Positions 18,687-28,753 of a stretch of 64,000 nt of DNA are shown here, one piece after another (the stretch's first letter is position 1; every line of letters starts with the position of its first letter). The DNA comes from Aromatoleum petrolei. GTDB taxonomy: Bacteria > Pseudomonadota > Gammaproteobacteria > Burkholderiales > Rhodocyclaceae. The notes beneath the pieces are model-generated. The model saw only the letters and a program-made list of their open reading frames with translations, had not been told where the DNA came from and did not search any database. Where the stretch lies: positions 4,782,501 through 4,846,500 of the forward strand of contig NZ_CP059560.1 in NCBI RefSeq assembly GCF_017894385.1. Direction: 5' to 3'. Made by a program: the position numbers and the translations under genes.

Positions 18687-19087
18687 GAAAGTCTGGGGAA
18701 AGTTGAGGGGCTGGTGCTCCGAAGGCGGCATGGGCCATGGAGCTGATTGTGTTTGATGTCAGCCCACGGGGCCTGACCTCCACCGCGGTGTCTCCGTACA
18801 GCATCGGCAGATTGATCCATGCGCAATTTAGTCTTCCTTCCGACATTCGCTTGTCTGGTAGCGACAATTTTGGGTCGTGAGGCGACAGTCCCGTCATTGC
18901 TGACGCGTGAGCTCGCTCGCGGCCAGTCGGGCTGCATAAGGGGCGGCATAAGGGGCTGCATAAAGCTGTCGTGTTTGGACATGGGGGGGTCGTTGAGACG
19001 CCTGCCAGTTGCGGGGCGCCGTCCTAACCTGTGCCGCATCGGGTCCGCTGCGGTCGGCACCCGCAACGACCTGAAGGAGAAGACGAG
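18687..19087. promoter_or_regulatory. Divergent region upstream of corrinoid protein copy 2
   Basis: 401 bases without a gene. From 18834 it matches the upstream region of copy 1 in blocks, including TGTCTGGTaGCGAC at 18852-18865. A second GCGACA occurs near 18882. A 12-base unit beginning GCATAAGGGG is repeated about three times at 18934-18966 and is absent from copy 1. The last 100 bases before the start codon are nearly identical to copy 1. Confidence 0.5.
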
Positions 19088-19789
19088 ATGACGGAGCAGT
19101 TTGACGACGACGAGGATTTCGACCTGGCATCGCTGCCCGATGACGAGCTCATCGAGCAGGTGCACGACGACCTTTACAACGGCCTGCGCGAGGAGATCGT
19201 GGAGGCGACCAACATCCTGCTGTCACGCGGCTGGAGCGCGAGCCGCGTGCTCGACGAGGCGCTGGTCGAAGGCATGCGCATCGTGGGCGTGGATTTCCGC
19301 GACGGCATCCTGTTCGTGCCCGAAGTGCTGATGGCGGCCAATGCGATGAAAGGCGGCATGGAGATCATCCGTCCGCTGCTGGCGGACACCGGCGCGGAGA
19401 CGGTGGGCAAGATCGTGATCGGCACGGTGAAGGGCGACATCCATGACATCGGCAAGAACCTGGTGGCGATGATGATGGAAGGGGCGGGCTTCGAGGTGAT
19501 CGACATCGGCATCAACATCCCGGTGGAGACCTACATCGAGGAGTTGGAGAAGCACAAGCCGGACATCCTGGGCATGTCGGCGCTGCTGACGACGACGATG
19601 CCCTACATGAAGGTCGTGATCGACACGCTGAAGGAAAAGGGCCTGCGCGACGACTACATCGTGCTGGTGGGTGGGGCGCCGCTGAACGAGGCCTTCGGCA
19701 AGGCGGTCGGTGCCGACGCCTACTGCCGCGACGCCGGCGTGGCCGTCGAGACCGCCAAGGCGCTCATCCAGCAGCGACGCGTCGCCTGA
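18834..19789 (+). repeat. Direct repeat copy 2: corrinoid gene with its upstream region
   Basis: Partner of the repeat at 12623-13554, same orientation. It is about 24 bases longer because of the tandem GCATAAGGGG units in the upstream part. Near-identity at codon level suggests a recent duplication or ongoing gene conversion. Confidence 0.9.
19088..19789 (+). CDS. Corrinoid (B12-binding) methyl carrier protein, copy 2
   Basis: 233 residues, identical to the protein at 12853 except for two near-C-terminal changes (Thr to Ala in CRDAGVTVE and the penultimate residue Ala to Val). The cobalt-ligating motif DIHDIGKN and the cap domain are intact, so both copies should be functional. This copy directly precedes the methyl-THF:corrinoid methyltransferase gene (76 bases), whereas copy 1 precedes DUF1638 and metVF. 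Two loci with one carrier could let both operons be expressed separately or raise the carrier dose. Confidence 0.92.
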   Translation: MTEQFDDDEDFDLASLPDDELIEQVHDDLYNGLREEIVEATNILLSRGWSASRVLDEALVEGMRIVGVDFRDGILFVPEVLMAANAMKGGMEIIRPLLADTGAETVGKIVIGTVKGDIHDIGKNLVAMMMEGAGFEVIDIGINIPVETYIEELEKHKPDILGMSALLTTTMPYMKVVIDTLKEKGLRDDYIVLVGGAPLNEAFGKAVGADAYCRDAGVAVETAKALIQQRRVA

Positions 19790-19865
19790 CGCTGCTTCCA
19801 CAAGACAAGAACCACATACGCGCGGTGCCGCTATCCGGCGCCCGCAATCCACAAAGGATGGAAAA

Positions 19866-20780
19866 ATGACCGACACCGTAATCAGTTCGCACAAGAGGGA
19901 AGTCGTCATCGGCTTCGAGCGCCCCTTCGTCGTGATCGGCGAGCGCATCAACCCGACCGGGCGCAAGCTGCTGGCTGCCGAGATGGCGGCCGGCGATTTC
20001 TCCCGCGTGATTTCCGACGTCCAGGCACAGCTCGAGGCCGGTGCTCACATGCTCGACGTCAATGCCGGCATTCCGCTTGCGGACGAGCCCGCCATCCTCG
20101 CCGAGACCGTCAAGCTCGTGCAGTCGCTGACCGACGTGCCGCTGTCGATCGACTCGTCCATCGTCGCCGCGCTCGAAGCGGGCCTTTCGGTGTACAAGGG
20201 CAAGGCGCTGGTGAACTCCGTGACCGGCGAGGAAGACCGCCTTGAGACGGTGCTGCCGCTGGTGAAGAAGTACGGCGCGGCGGTGGTGGCGATCAGCAAC
20301 GACGAAACCGGCATCTCGCAGGACCCCAACGTGCGCTTCGAGATCGCCCGCAAGATCGTCAATCGCGCGGCCGACTACGGCATCCCGGCCTGCGACGTCG
20401 TCGTCGATCCGCTGGTGATGCCGATCGGCGCCGTGTCGACCTCCGGCCGTCAGGTGTTCGAGCTGTGCCACCGTCTGCAGAAGGAGCTGAAGGTGAACAC
20501 CACCTGCGGCGCCTCGAACGTCAGCTTCGGCCTGCCCAACCGCAATGGCGTCAATGCCGCTTTCATGAGCATGGCGATCGCGTCGGGGATGACCTCGGCG
20601 ATCACCAACCCGCTGCACACCGAGATCATGACTGCGATCATGGGCGCGGACGTGCTGATGGGGCATGACCAGGACTGCATGCGCTGGATCCGCAAGTTCC
20701 GCGAAGTGCCGGCGCCCGGTGCCGACGGCGCGGAGGCGCGCGGCCGCCGCGAAACCCGCCGTCGTCGCGTCGAAGCCTGA
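19866..20780 (+). CDS. Methyltetrahydrofolate:corrinoid methyltransferase (AcsE/MtgA-like)
   Basis: 304-residue pterin-binding TIM-barrel protein of the DHPS-like methyltransferase family. It carries ERINPTGRKLLAAEMAAGDF, the segment AHMLDVNAGIPLADEP, VPLSIDSSIVAALEAG and KALVNSVTGEEDRLE. The pterin-site loop NTTCGASNVSFGLPNRNGVN contains the Asn conserved in AcsE. It would move methyl groups between the corrinoid protein and THF. The last 20 residues are Arg-rich and unlike the rest, a lineage-specific tail. It has a weaker AAAGGATGG site and lies between the carrier and the activator genes, as in mtg and O-demethylase operons. Confidence 0.9.
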   Translation: MTDTVISSHKREVVIGFERPFVVIGERINPTGRKLLAAEMAAGDFSRVISDVQAQLEAGAHMLDVNAGIPLADEPAILAETVKLVQSLTDVPLSIDSSIVAALEAGLSVYKGKALVNSVTGEEDRLETVLPLVKKYGAAVVAISNDETGISQDPNVRFEIARKIVNRAADYGIPACDVVVDPLVMPIGAVSTSGRQVFELCHRLQKELKVNTTCGASNVSFGLPNRNGVNAAFMSMAIASGMTSAITNPLHTEIMTAIMGADVLMGHDQDCMRWIRKFREVPAPGADGAEARGRRETRRRRVEA

Positions 20781-20874
20781 GGCAGGCCGGGCCGCGCGGG
20801 CAAGTCCCGACGACAGGGGCAGCACCGCGCACAGGTCCGGCAGGCAGAAAACCCCAAGACCCCAGGAGACCTTC

Positions 20875-22917
20875 GTGACCCAGGACGCCCTCGTCGTTTT
20901 TACCCCCTCCGGACGGCGCGGCCGATTCCCCATCGGCACGCCCGTGCTGCAGGCCGCGCGCGCCCTCGGCGTCGATATCGATTCGGTGTGCGGCGGCCGG
21001 GGAATCTGCGGTCGCTGCCAGGTCGTGTTGAGCGAAGGCGAGTTCGCCAAGCACGGCGTGAATTCCTGTGCGAGCAACCTCAGCGAGCGCAGCGACAACG
21101 AGCAGGCTTGGGAAAAGACCCACGGCGCGATGAACCCCGGCCGGCGCCTGAGCTGTTCGACGACCGTGCTCGGCGACGTCGTGATCGACGTGCCCGCCGA
21201 CAGCCAGGTGCACCGCCAGATCGTGCGCAAGCGCGCCGAGGTGCGCGACATCGAGCTCGATCCGGCGGTCCGGCTCTACTACGTCGAAGTGCAGCAGCCG
21301 GACATGCACGTGCCCTCGTCCGACCTGCGTCGCCTTAAGGAAGCGCTGGACTTCGACTGGCGGCTGACGAACCTGCAGGCCGATATTCGCGTCGTTCAGG
21401 AACTGCAGTCCGCATTGCGCCAAGGTGAATGGAAGGTCACTGTCGCCGTGGTCGACGCGGAACGCATCATCGCGGTGTGGCCGGGTTTGCGCGAGAAGGT
21501 CTATGGCATGGCGGTGGACGTCGGCTCGACGACGATCGCCGCGCACCTGTGCGACCTGCAGACGGGCGAGGTCGTCGCGTCCGCCGGCAAGATGAACCCG
21601 CAGATCCGCTTCGGCGAGGACCTGATGAGCCGGGTCTCGTACGTGATGATGAAGCCGGGCGGCGACGGCGAGATGACGCGCGAAGTGCGCGCGGCGCTCA
21701 ACGGGCTGGCCACGGAGCTCGCCGCCGAGGCGGGAATCCGGGTCGTCGACATCCTCGAAGCGACCTTTGTCGGCAACCCGATCATGCACCACCTGTTGTT
21801 CGGGATTAACCCGGTCGAACTCGGCGGCGCCCCGTTCGCACTGGCCACCGACGAGGCGGTGACCGGCTTGTGGGCGACCGAGATCGACCTCCACATCCAC
21901 CCGAACGCCCGCATCTACGCGCTGCCCTGCATCGCCGGCCATGTCGGTGCGGACACGGCGGGCGCGATCCTGTCGGAGACGCCCTATCTCACCGATGCAA
22001 TGACGCTGATCGTCGATATAGGCACCAACGCCGAGATTGTCCTCGGCAACCGCAGCCGCCTGCTCGCGGCATCCAGCCCTACAGGGCCGGCATTCGAAGG
22101 CGCGCAGATCAGCTGCGGCCAGCGCGCGGCGCCGGGTGCGATCGAGCGCGTGCGCATCGATCCGGTGACGCTCGAGCCGCGCTTCCAGGTGATCGGCAGC
22201 GAGCTGTGGTCGGACGAAGCGGGCTTCGCCGCAGCGACGGCCGCGACCGGCATCACCGGGATCTGCGGCTCGGGCATCGTCGAGGTCATCGCCGAGATGT
22301 ACCTCGCGGGCATCATCGACCAGGATGGCGTGATCGACGGCACGCTCGCGGCGCGCAATCCGCGTATCCAGCCGAACGGACGCACCTTCGCGTACACGCT
22401 GTTCGAGACCGACGAGCGCATGCTGCAGATCACGCAGAACGACGTGCGCGCGATCCAGCTCGCGAAGGCCGCGCTATATGCCGGCGTGCGCCTGCTGATG
22501 GACAAGATGGGTGTCGAGCGTGTCGAGCGGATCAGCCTCGCCGGGGCCTTCGGCAGCCATATCGACGTGAAGTACGCGATGATCCTCGGCCTGATCCCCG
22601 ACTGCCCCCTCGATCACGTTGCGGCCGTCGGCAACTCGGCGGGAACGGGCGCGCGCATCGCGCTCCTGAACCGCGGCCGGCGCGAGGAGATCGAGACCGT
22701 CGTACGCCGTGTCGACAAGATCGAGACCGCGGTCGAACCGAGCTTCCAGCAATACTTCGTCGATGCGATGGCGATTCCGCACAAGTCCGATCCTTTCCCG
22801 AACTTGCGCGCGGTCGTGCAGCTGCCGGAGAACAAGGTGCGCGAGCGGGAAGGTGCAGCGGGACGGCCGCGGCGCGGACGGCGGGAGCGCACGCTCCCCG
22901 AAGAGGCCCGGACATGA
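20875..22917 (+). CDS. RACo-type corrinoid activation ATPase with N-terminal 2Fe-2S domain
   Basis: 680 residues. The N-terminal ferredoxin domain has Cys39, Cys45, Cys48 ([14 protein letters not shown]) and a fourth ligand at about Cys94 (RRLSCSTTV), the plant-type 2Fe-2S pattern. The rest is the ASKHA-like ATPase with [45 protein letters not shown] and [13 protein letters not shown]. RACo proteins use ATP to re-reduce corrinoid accidentally oxidised to Co(II). The GTG start at 20875 places the first Cys as in the family and has a CCAGGAGA site. The stop overlaps folE2 as ATGA. It is the expected repair partner of the two carriers. Confidence 0.9.
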   Translation: MTQDALVVFTPSGRRGRFPIGTPVLQAARALGVDIDSVCGGRGICGRCQVVLSEGEFAKHGVNSCASNLSERSDNEQAWEKTHGAMNPGRRLSCSTTVLGDVVIDVPADSQVHRQIVRKRAEVRDIELDPAVRLYYVEVQQPDMHVPSSDLRRLKEALDFDWRLTNLQADIRVVQELQSALRQGEWKVTVAVVDAERIIAVWPGLREKVYGMAVDVGSTTIAAHLCDLQTGEVVASAGKMNPQIRFGEDLMSRVSYVMMKPGGDGEMTREVRAALNGLATELAAEAGIRVVDILEATFVGNPIMHHLLFGINPVELGGAPFALATDEAVTGLWATEIDLHIHPNARIYALPCIAGHVGADTAGAILSETPYLTDAMTLIVDIGTNAEIVLGNRSRLLAASSPTGPAFEGAQISCGQRAAPGAIERVRIDPVTLEPRFQVIGSELWSDEAGFAAATAATGITGICGSGIVEVIAEMYLAGIIDQDGVIDGTLAARNPRIQPNGRTFAYTLFETDERMLQITQNDVRAIQLAKAALYAGVRLLMDKMGVERVERISLAGAFGSHIDVKYAMILGLIPDCPLDHVAAVGNSAGTGARIALLNRGRREEIETVVRRVDKIETAVEPSFQQYFVDAMAIPHKSDPFPNLRAVVQLPENKVREREGAAGRPRRGRRERTLPEEART

Positions 22918-23711
22918 GCGAAAGACTTGAAGACGTGCAGAACGCCGAGGACGAGCGCCGCATCGCGATCGACAAGGTCGGCATCAAGGGGATCCGCCAC
23001 CCGGTGCGCGTGCGCGACAAGAGCGAGGGCGTGCAGCACACGGTCGCGGAATTCAGCATGTTCGTCGGCCTGCCGCAGCATTTCAAGGGCACGCACATGT
23101 CGCGCTTCATCGAGATCCTGAACGGCAACGAGCGGGAGATCTCGGTCGAGTCGATCGGGCCGATGCTGCGCGAGATGGTCGCGCGCCTGGAAGCGGAGAC
23201 GGGCGTGATCGAGCTGCGCTTTCCGTACTTCATCAACAAGGCCGCACCGGTGTCCGGCGTGCAGAGCCTGATGGACTATGATGTCCGCTTCATCGCGGAA
23301 CTGCGTGAAGGCGGGGAATACGTCTTCACGATGAAGGTCGTGGTGCCGGTGACGAGCCTGTGCCCGTGCTCGAAGAAGATTGCGCAATACGGCGCGCACA
23401 ACCAGCGCTCGCACGTGACCGTCACCGCGCAGACGCGCGGCTTCGTCTGGATCGAGGAGATCGTCCAGCTTGTCGAAAGCCAGGCATCGTGCGAACTTTA
23501 CGGCCTGCTCAAGCGTACGGATGAGAAGTTCGTGACCGAACGCGCTTACGAGAATCCCAAATTCGTCGAAGACATGGTGCGCGACGTCGCGGGCCTGCTC
23601 AATGCCGATAAGCGCATCGAGCGCTACGTCGTGGAGTCGGAGAACTTCGAGTCCATTCACAATCATTCGGCCTACGCGCTGATCGAGCGCGACAAGCGGA
23701 TCGCCCAATAA
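22914..23711 (+). CDS. folE2: GTP cyclohydrolase I type 2 (FolE2)
   Basis: 265-residue enzyme for the first step of tetrahydrofolate synthesis, the zinc-independent type also called GCYH-IB. Typical segments are [59 protein letters not shown] and the C-terminal [16 protein letters not shown]. The start overlaps the RACo stop (ATGA), tying folate synthesis to the methyl-transfer operon. The same idea recurs with folB after the sarcosine oxidase genes. Whether it is the cell's only GTP cyclohydrolase cannot be seen here. Confidence 0.94.
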   Translation: MSERLEDVQNAEDERRIAIDKVGIKGIRHPVRVRDKSEGVQHTVAEFSMFVGLPQHFKGTHMSRFIEILNGNEREISVESIGPMLREMVARLEAETGVIELRFPYFINKAAPVSGVQSLMDYDVRFIAELREGGEYVFTMKVVVPVTSLCPCSKKIAQYGAHNQRSHVTVTAQTRGFVWIEEIVQLVESQASCELYGLLKRTDEKFVTERAYENPKFVEDMVRDVAGLLNADKRIERYVVESENFESIHNHSAYALIERDKRIAQ

Positions 23712-23715
23712 ACGT

Positions 23716-24399
23716 ATGGATAGTTCACGGTTTGAAATCTTGATCGGCGAGGCACTTTCGGCCCACGGGCTCATCGTGCGCGGCGGCTTCAATTTCGGAC
23801 CCGAAGAGAACGCGCCGCAGGGTCCCTCCGGGATTCCGGCGCGAGCGGTCGTGGTGGTCGGACAGGCCGGCGCGTCCGCGTGGCCGCATTTTTTGGCATG
23901 GCGAGAGCGCCAGCCGAAGGAGCTGCGCGACCCGCTCGACACCTGGGCGCGCGAGGTGATCGGCGCCGTGGCCGCTCAGCTCGGCGCACGGGCGGTTTCG
24001 CCGTCGGACCGGCCTTTCGTGCCGTTTCAGCAATGGGCGATGCGCGCCGAGGGATTGCGCGCCTCTCCGCTCGGCCTCCTCATGCATCCACGCTACGGCT
24101 TGTGGCATGGCTACCGCGGCGCGCTGCTGTTCGATAGGGAAATCGAGGTCGCGGCAGGGGAGGAGGCGGTGCATTTGTGCGACGCCTGTGTCGAAAAGCC
24201 GTGCCTGAAGTCCTGTCCGGTCGGCGCCTATTCCCTGGCCGGGTTCGACTATGCGGGGTGCCTCGGTCACGTGCGCTCGCCGACCGGTCGCCCGTGCATG
24301 ACGACGGGTTGTTTCGATCGTAACGCCTGCCCCAACGGCGCAGCCTACCGCTATCCGAAGGACATGCAGGTGTTCCACATGGCCGCCTTTGCCGCGTAA
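23716..24399 (+). CDS. Small Fe-S protein with CblC/QueG-like features
   Basis: 227 residues. The second half has a ferredoxin-like cluster CDACVEKPCLKSCPVGAYS, followed by further cysteines in AGCLGH, RPCMTTGCFDRNACPNGA. The middle (PFQQWAMRAEGLRASPLGLL, then YGLWHGYRGALLF) recalls the QueG/CblC/reductive dehalogenase group, whose members handle cobalamin, though the full corrinoid-binding domain is not obvious. It starts 4 bases after folE2, so it is in the RACo operon. A role as electron donor to RACo or in handling the corrinoid is my inference. No signal peptide. Confidence 0.65.
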   Translation: MDSSRFEILIGEALSAHGLIVRGGFNFGPEENAPQGPSGIPARAVVVVGQAGASAWPHFLAWRERQPKELRDPLDTWAREVIGAVAAQLGARAVSPSDRPFVPFQQWAMRAEGLRASPLGLLMHPRYGLWHGYRGALLFDREIEVAAGEEAVHLCDACVEKPCLKSCPVGAYSLAGFDYAGCLGHVRSPTGRPCMTTGCFDRNACPNGAAYRYPKDMQVFHMAAFAA

Positions 24400-24803
24400 G
24401 AAGGGCAACCGCTACAGCCGGTCCGGCTAGATTCCTTTCGGGCTGAGCCTGTCGAAGCCCCGCCAACGCCCTTCGACAGGCTCGGGGCGAGCGCTTGTAT
24501 CTGCTTGCGGCGTCGATGGTGACAAACGCCGACGACCTTGGCTTGGGCTTGGGCGTTGCGTTGAGCCCTGGTCTTTCGCCTTTCGCTCCCCCATCTGACG
24601 CCGTCGCGGTGTTTCCACCGGCGGAGACCATTTTTTGCCGGTATCCGTCGCTGTCGCGCAAAACGGTCCGAATTGAGCACGTGTGTGACGGATACAGGCA
24701 AAGGCGTCCCGGACAGAATTCCTAACATCTCCTCCCATGAAGCCGCCATCTGTTGCGGCACAAGGCTTTTACGACAGCCACTCATCCGAGGAGACAGGAA
24801 CCC
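24400..24803. promoter_or_regulatory. 404-base intergenic region before glyA
   Basis: Holds a REP-type palindrome near its start and, further on, a perfect 9-base inverted repeat GTATCCGTC (24641-24649) and GACGGATAC (24687-24695) separated by 37 bases. The region would contain the promoter of the glyA-sdaA-sox operon. A glycine riboswitch was looked for and not recognised. Confidence 0.45.
24445..24483. repeat. REP/REPIN-type palindrome
   Basis: Arms GAGCCTGTCGAAG and CTTCGACAGGCTC are perfect complements around a 13-base loop. The same core occurs at 33241-33301. This is a common intergenic palindrome core in proteobacteria and may act as a transcript-end hairpin for the RACo operon. Confidence 0.75.
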
Positions 24804-26066
24804 ATGTTTGCACTGACCGACCGCATTGCCGATTTCGACGACGAGCTGCAGGCGGCGATGGAGGGCGAGTTCGAGCGCCAGGAATCGCACATCGAGCTGA
24901 TCGCCTCCGAGAACTACACCAGCCCGCGCGTGCTGGAAGCGCAGGGCAGCGTGCTCACCAACAAGTACGCCGAGGGCTATCCGGCCAAGCGCTACTACGG
25001 CGGCTGCGAGCACGTCGATGTGGTCGAGCAGCTGGCGATCGACCGCGCCAAGCTCCTCTTCGGTGCGGACTACGCCAATGTGCAGCCGCACTCGGGCTCG
25101 CAGGCCAACGCCGCGGTGTACATGGCGCTCCTGGAGCCGCACGACACCGTGCTCGGCATGAGCCTCGCGCACGGCGGGCACCTCACGCACGGCGCCAAGG
25201 TGAACTTCTCCGGCAAGCTCTACAACGCCATCCAGTATGGCCTCGATGAGGCAACCGGCGAGATCGACTACGCCCAGGTCGAGGCGCTGGCGAAGGAGCA
25301 CAAGCCGAAGATGATCGTCGCAGGCTTCTCCGCGTACTCGCGCGTGGTCGACTGGCAGCGCTTCCGCGAGATCGCCGACCAGGTCGGTGCGTACCTCTTC
25401 GTCGACATGGCCCACGTCGCGGGCCTCGTCGCCGCCGGCCTGTATCCCAACCCCATCCCCTTCGCCGACGTCGTCACCACCACCACCCACAAGACCCTGC
25501 GCGGCCCGCGCGGCGGCCTGATCCTCGCGCGGTCCAACCCGGATCTCGAGAAGAAGCTCAACGCGGTCGTCTTCCCCGGCATCCAGGGCGGCCCGCTGAT
25601 GCACGTCATCGCGGGGAAGGCGGTCGCGCTCAAGGAAGCGCTGCAGCCCGAGTTTCGCGCCTACCAGCAGCAGGTGCTGAAGAACGCGCGGACGATGGCG
25701 GGCGTCTTCATGGAGCGCGGCTACAAGATCGTCTCGGGCGGCACCGACGACCACCTCTTCCTCGTCGATCTCGTCGACAAGGGCCTCACCGGCAAGCAGG
25801 CCGACGCGGCCCTCGGTGCGGCGCACATCACCGTGAACAAGAACGCCGTGCCCAACGACCCGCAATCGCCCTTCGTCACCAGCGGCATCCGCATCGGCAC
25901 GCCGGCGATCACCACGCGCGGCCTGCAGGAAGCCGAGGCCAAGGAACTCACGCACTGGATCTGCGACGTGCTCGACCACATTGACGACCAGTCCGTGATC
26001 GCCGCCGTGCGCGAGAAGGCGAAGGCCTTGTGTGCGCGCTTCCCGGTCTATCCGGCCACCCGCTGA
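24804..26066 (+). CDS. glyA: Serine hydroxymethyltransferase
   Basis: 420-residue PLP enzyme converting glycine plus methylene-THF to serine (reversible). The PLP lysine is Lys230 in [14 protein letters not shown]. Other landmarks are [42 protein letters not shown] and [18 protein letters not shown]. Start has a GAGGAGACAGG site. It heads the operon glyA-sdaA-soxBDAG, so it is probably a catabolic copy: it takes both products of sarcosine oxidase (glycine and methylene-THF) and makes serine for the next enzyme. A housekeeping glyA may exist elsewhere. Confidence 0.96.
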   Translation: MFALTDRIADFDDELQAAMEGEFERQESHIELIASENYTSPRVLEAQGSVLTNKYAEGYPAKRYYGGCEHVDVVEQLAIDRAKLLFGADYANVQPHSGSQANAAVYMALLEPHDTVLGMSLAHGGHLTHGAKVNFSGKLYNAIQYGLDEATGEIDYAQVEALAKEHKPKMIVAGFSAYSRVVDWQRFREIADQVGAYLFVDMAHVAGLVAAGLYPNPIPFADVVTTTTHKTLRGPRGGLILARSNPDLEKKLNAVVFPGIQGGPLMHVIAGKAVALKEALQPEFRAYQQQVLKNARTMAGVFMERGYKIVSGGTDDHLFLVDLVDKGLTGKQADAALGAAHITVNKNAVPNDPQSPFVTSGIRIGTPAITTRGLQEAEAKELTHWICDVLDHIDDQSVIAAVREKAKALCARFPVYPATR

Positions 26067-26088
26067 TCGGCCCCCGGAGCGACACGCC

Positions 26089-27468
26089 ATGGCGATCAGC
26101 GTATTCGAGATGTTCAAGGTCGGGATCGGCCCGTCCAGTTCCCACACCGTGGGGCCCATGCGTGCCGCTCTGACCTTTGCGTCCGGCCTCAAGGACGAGG
26201 GGCTGCTGCCGCGCGTGCGCCGCATCCGCGCCGAGCTCTACGGCTCGCTGGGGGCGACCGGCAAGGGCCACGGCAGCGACAAGGCGGTGCTGCTGGGCCT
26301 GGAAGGGGAGGCGCCCGACCTCGTCGACCCCGACACCATCGATGCCCGGCTCGCGCGCATCCGCGAGGGCAAGCGCCTGACGGTGCTGGGCCTCCACCCG
26401 GTGGACTACTGCGAGAAGACCGATCTCGTCTTCCTGCGCCGCCAGACGCTCCCCTACCACCCCAACGGCCTGCGCCTGATGGCCTTCGGCGAGGGCGAGG
26501 CGGAGCTCGCGAGCAAGGTGTACTACTCGGTGGGTGGCGGCTTCGTCGTCAACGAGGAGGCCGCGGGTGCGGACCGCATCGTCGAGGACGCGACCGAGCT
26601 GCCGTACCCCTTTCACAGCGCCGACCAGCTCCTGACCCAGTGCGCGGTCAATGAGCTCTCCATCAGCCAGCTGATGCTGGAGAACGAGAAGGCGTGGAGG
26701 AGCGAAGCCGAGACGAGGAACGGCCTGCTGCACATCTGGAAGGTGATGCAGGCCTGCGTGCGCCGCGGCTGCGAGGTCGAAGGGACGCTCCCCGGTGGCA
26801 TGAAGGTCAAGCGCCGTGCGGCGGAGATGCACCGCAAGCTCTCCGGCACGCCCGAGGCGAGCCTGCGCGATCCGCTCACGACGATGGACTGGGTGAACCT
26901 CTACGCGCTCGCCGTCAATGAAGAGAACGCCGCGGGCGGGCGCATCGTCACCGCGCCCACCAACGGCGCGGCCGGCATCATCCCGGCGGTGCTGCACTAC
27001 TACTACCGCTTCATCCCCGGCGCGACCGAGGACGGCGTCGTGCGCTTTCTTGCGACCGCCGCCGCGATCGGCATCCTCTTCAAGGAGAACGCCTCCATCT
27101 CCGGCGCCGAGGTCGGCTGCCAGGGCGAGGTCGGGGTGGCGTGCTCGATGGCGGCGGGCGCCTTGGCCGAAGTGATGGGCGGCACCCCCGAGCAGGTCGA
27201 GAACGCCGCCGAGATCGGCATGGAGCACAACCTCGGGCTCACCTGCGACCCGGTCGGGGGACTGGTGCAGGTGCCGTGCATCGAGCGCAACGCGATGGGC
27301 TCGATCAAGGCGATCAACGCTGCGCGCATGGCGCTGCGCGGTGACGGCAAGCACTTCGTGTCGCTCGACAAGGTGATCAAGACCATGCGCGAGACCGGGC
27401 GCGACATGAAGGACAAATACAAGGAGACGTCGCGCGGGGGACTCGCCGTGAACGTCATCGAATGCTGA
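26089..27468 (+). CDS. sdaA: L-serine ammonia-lyase (single-chain, Fe-S type)
   Basis: 459-residue L-serine deaminase giving pyruvate and ammonia. The N-terminal beta domain begins [20 protein letters not shown] and the alpha domain contains [40 protein letters not shown] and [19 protein letters not shown]. The Cys residues in the last segments match the 4Fe-4S ligands of the family. It starts 22 bases after glyA. Together with GlyA and SoxBDAG it completes sarcosine to pyruvate. Confidence 0.95.
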   Translation: MAISVFEMFKVGIGPSSSHTVGPMRAALTFASGLKDEGLLPRVRRIRAELYGSLGATGKGHGSDKAVLLGLEGEAPDLVDPDTIDARLARIREGKRLTVLGLHPVDYCEKTDLVFLRRQTLPYHPNGLRLMAFGEGEAELASKVYYSVGGGFVVNEEAAGADRIVEDATELPYPFHSADQLLTQCAVNELSISQLMLENEKAWRSEAETRNGLLHIWKVMQACVRRGCEVEGTLPGGMKVKRRAAEMHRKLSGTPEASLRDPLTTMDWVNLYALAVNEENAAGGRIVTAPTNGAAGIIPAVLHYYYRFIPGATEDGVVRFLATAAAIGILFKENASISGAEVGCQGEVGVACSMAAGALAEVMGGTPEQVENAAEIGMEHNLGLTCDPVGGLVQVPCIERNAMGSIKAINAARMALRGDGKHFVSLDKVIKTMRETGRDMKDKYKETSRGGLAVNVIEC

Positions 27469-27486
27469 AGACGAGGAGATAACATC

Positions 27487-28737
27487 ATGCAGCATTACTC
27501 AGGATTCGGGCTCGTCAAGCACGCGCTCAGCTACCACGAGAACTGGCAGCGCGCCTGGCGCAATCCGACGCCGAAGAAAAAGTACGACGTGATCGTCGTC
27601 GGCGGCGGCGGCCATGGGCTCGCGACCGCCTACTACCTCGCCAAGGAACACGGCATCACCAACGTCGCGGTGGTGGAGAAGGGCTGGCTCGGCGGCGGCA
27701 ACACCGCGCGCAACACCACCATCGTGCGCTCGAACTACCTGTGGGACGAAGCGGCGTGGCTGTACGAGCACGCGATGAAGCTGTGGGAAGGCCTGTCGCA
27801 GGATCTCAACTACAACGTCATGTACTCCCAGCGCGGCGTGATGAACCTCGGCCACACGCTGCAGGACATGCGCGACATCCACCGGCGCGTGAACGCCAAC
27901 CGCCTCAACGGCATCGACGGTGAGGTGCTGGACGTCAAGCAGATCCAGGAGATCGTGCCGATCATGGACTGCTCGAAGAACACGCGTTACCCGATCATGG
28001 GCGCCTCGTGGCAGCCGCGCGGCGGCGTCGCCCGCCATGACGCGGTGGCCTGGGGCTTTGCGCGCGGCGCCGATGCGCTGGGCGTGGATCTCCTGCAGCA
28101 GACCGAAGTCACCGGCATCCGCAAGAACGGCAACAAGGTGCTGGGCGTCGAGACGACCCGCGGCTTCATCGCCGCCGACACGGTGGGGGTCGTGACTGCC
28201 GGCAACTCCGGCGTGCTCGCCAAGATGGCGGGTTTCCAGCTGCCGATCGAATCGCACCCGCTGCAGGCGCTGGTGTCCGAGCCGATGAAGCCCATCCTCG
28301 ACACCGTCGTGATGTCGAACAAGGTGCACGGCTACGTCAGCCAGTCGGACAAGGGCGACCTCGTCATCGGCGCCGGCATCGACGGCTACAACGGCTACGG
28401 CCAGCGCGGCAGCTACGCGACCATCGAGCACACGCTGCAGGCCATCGTCGAGATGTTCCCGATGTTCTCGCGCGTGCGCATGAACCGCCAGTGGGGCGGC
28501 ATCGTCGATACCTGCCCGGACGCCTGCCCGATCATCTCGGCCACGCCCGTCGGCGGCCTGTTCTTCAACTGCGGCTGGGGCACGGGCGGCTTCAAGGCCA
28601 CCCCCGGTTCCGGGAACGTCTTTGCGGCGACGCTCGCCGCGGGCAAGGCGCATCCGCTCGCCGCGCCGTTCTCCATCGACCGCTTCATCAGCGGCAAACT
28701 CATCGACGAACACGGCGCCGCGGGCGTCGCGCACTGA
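27487..28737 (+). CDS. soxB: Sarcosine oxidase beta subunit
   Basis: 416 residues, the DAO-type flavin subunit of heterotetrameric sarcosine oxidase, which demethylates sarcosine to glycine. The FAD motif is [21 protein letters not shown]. The segment [13 protein letters not shown] contains a His (about residue 184) in the place where this subunit carries covalent FMN in characterised enzymes. The C-terminal [18 protein letters not shown] is conserved. Preceded by ACGAGGAGATAAC. It begins the soxBDAG set in the standard order. Confidence 0.95.
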   Translation: MQHYSGFGLVKHALSYHENWQRAWRNPTPKKKYDVIVVGGGGHGLATAYYLAKEHGITNVAVVEKGWLGGGNTARNTTIVRSNYLWDEAAWLYEHAMKLWEGLSQDLNYNVMYSQRGVMNLGHTLQDMRDIHRRVNANRLNGIDGEVLDVKQIQEIVPIMDCSKNTRYPIMGASWQPRGGVARHDAVAWGFARGADALGVDLLQQTEVTGIRKNGNKVLGVETTRGFIAADTVGVVTAGNSGVLAKMAGFQLPIESHPLQALVSEPMKPILDTVVMSNKVHGYVSQSDKGDLVIGAGIDGYNGYGQRGSYATIEHTLQAIVEMFPMFSRVRMNRQWGGIVDTCPDACPIISATPVGGLFFNCGWGTGGFKATPGSGNVFAATLAAGKAHPLAAPFSIDRFISGKLIDEHGAAGVAH

Positions 28738-28753
28738 GGAGGAGCAGGACACC

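Noticed and set aside
18934..18966. CRISPR-like array
   Set aside because: The units are 12-base contiguous tandem repeats without spacers.
24500..24803. Glycine riboswitch upstream of glyA-sdaA-sox
   Set aside because: The conserved aptamer core sequences were not found; only an inverted repeat is present.
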